Source: Candidatus Iainarchaeum sp. (GTDB lineage Archaea; Iainarchaeota; Iainarchaeia; Iainarchaeales; Iainarchaeaceae). Taken from it: DNA of 15,226 nt. The notes below the pieces were generated by a model. That model was given only the letters and a program-made list of their open reading frames with translations. It was not told the origin of the DNA and did not search any database. Where the stretch lies: contig DUGC01000042.1 of the NCBI GenBank assembly GCA_013331625.1, positions 1-15,226 on the forward strand, written 5' to 3'. This document shows, one piece after another, positions 15,049 to 15,226 of this stretch. Position 1 is the first letter of the stretch. Each line of letters begins with the position of its first letter. The translations under genes and the position numbers were made by a program.

Positions 15049-15226
15049 ATAAATTAAAAACTTTTAAAATATTGGTTATTTTGTAAAATATTGCCCATTT
15101 ATTAAAACTTAATTATTTTTGCAGATTTTTTAAAAAATAGTATTCAGGCCTTCCTGATCCAATTATTGATAATTGATATTTTTGAATTTTGAAATTATTG
15201 GAATTTAAACAACCACCGGTCACAGA
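15049..15226. other. AT-rich region without a recognisable gene
   Basis: The last 178 bases are much richer in A and T than the rest. They contain AAAATATTG twice near 15066 and 15086, a perfect ATTTTTTAAAAAAT palindrome at about 15125-15138, TCAGG/CCTGA with a 4-base loop (15144-15157), and CAATTAT/ATAATTG with a 2-base centre (15160-15175). These may be a transcription end and the promoter region of a gene beyond the window. I see no tRNA or CRISPR repeat. Confidence 0.4.

Noticed and set aside
15049..15226. CRISPR leader or replication origin in the AT-rich tail
   Set aside because: No repeat-spacer units or repeated origin boxes are seen; the short palindromes are what such AT-rich sequence gives by chance.

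Overview
The window most likely comes from an archaeon. Genes inside operons carry Shine-Dalgarno sequences, often with stop/start overlaps. Several first or single genes instead have a TATA-like AT box 25-35 bases before the start codon and little or no leader, as in leaderless archaeal mRNAs. Arginine is largely encoded by AGG/AGA and isoleucine often by ATA. A small-genome (DPANN-like) or euryarchaeal lineage is plausible, but no marker gene is present, so the phylum is open. Several biosynthetic enzymes are of the types usual in bacteria (AroB, P-loop AroK, long LeuC/LeuD), which suggests old transfer.

Region 1 (1-8100, + strand) is an aromatic amino acid cluster: trpF (5' end cut off by the window edge), trpB, trpA, an aroA-aroK fusion, aroB, aroD, aroE and, after a 104-base gap, aroC. 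Every junction from trpF to aroE overlaps (four ATGA junctions plus overlaps of 14 and 32 bases), so the run is probably one translationally coupled message. Together the genes cover all steps from DAHP to chorismate (B, D, E, K, A, C) and three tryptophan steps (F, B, A). DAHP synthase, trpC/D/E/G and the Phe/Tyr branch are not in the window.

Region 2 (8101-11032, + strand) holds two unusual genes. One is a 589-residue P-loop protein resembling ATP-type PEP carboxykinase in its C-terminal half. The other is a 344-residue fold-type II PLP enzyme related to threonine synthase but with altered cofactor-loop residues. Neither function can be assigned from sequence.

Region 3 (11047-14026, - strand), read in transcription order, holds ridA, leuC, leuD and a small coiled-coil protein of unknown function. 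LeuCD is the isopropylmalate isomerase of leucine synthesis, and RidA protects PLP enzymes from reactive enamines. The region therefore continues the amino acid theme.

Region 4 (14054-15226, + strand) holds a lipoprotein with a CuA-type cupredoxin domain, a hairpin terminator, a one-domain O6-alkylguanine-DNA alkyltransferase, and an AT-rich gene-free tail. No tRNA, rRNA, CRISPR array or insertion sequence was seen.
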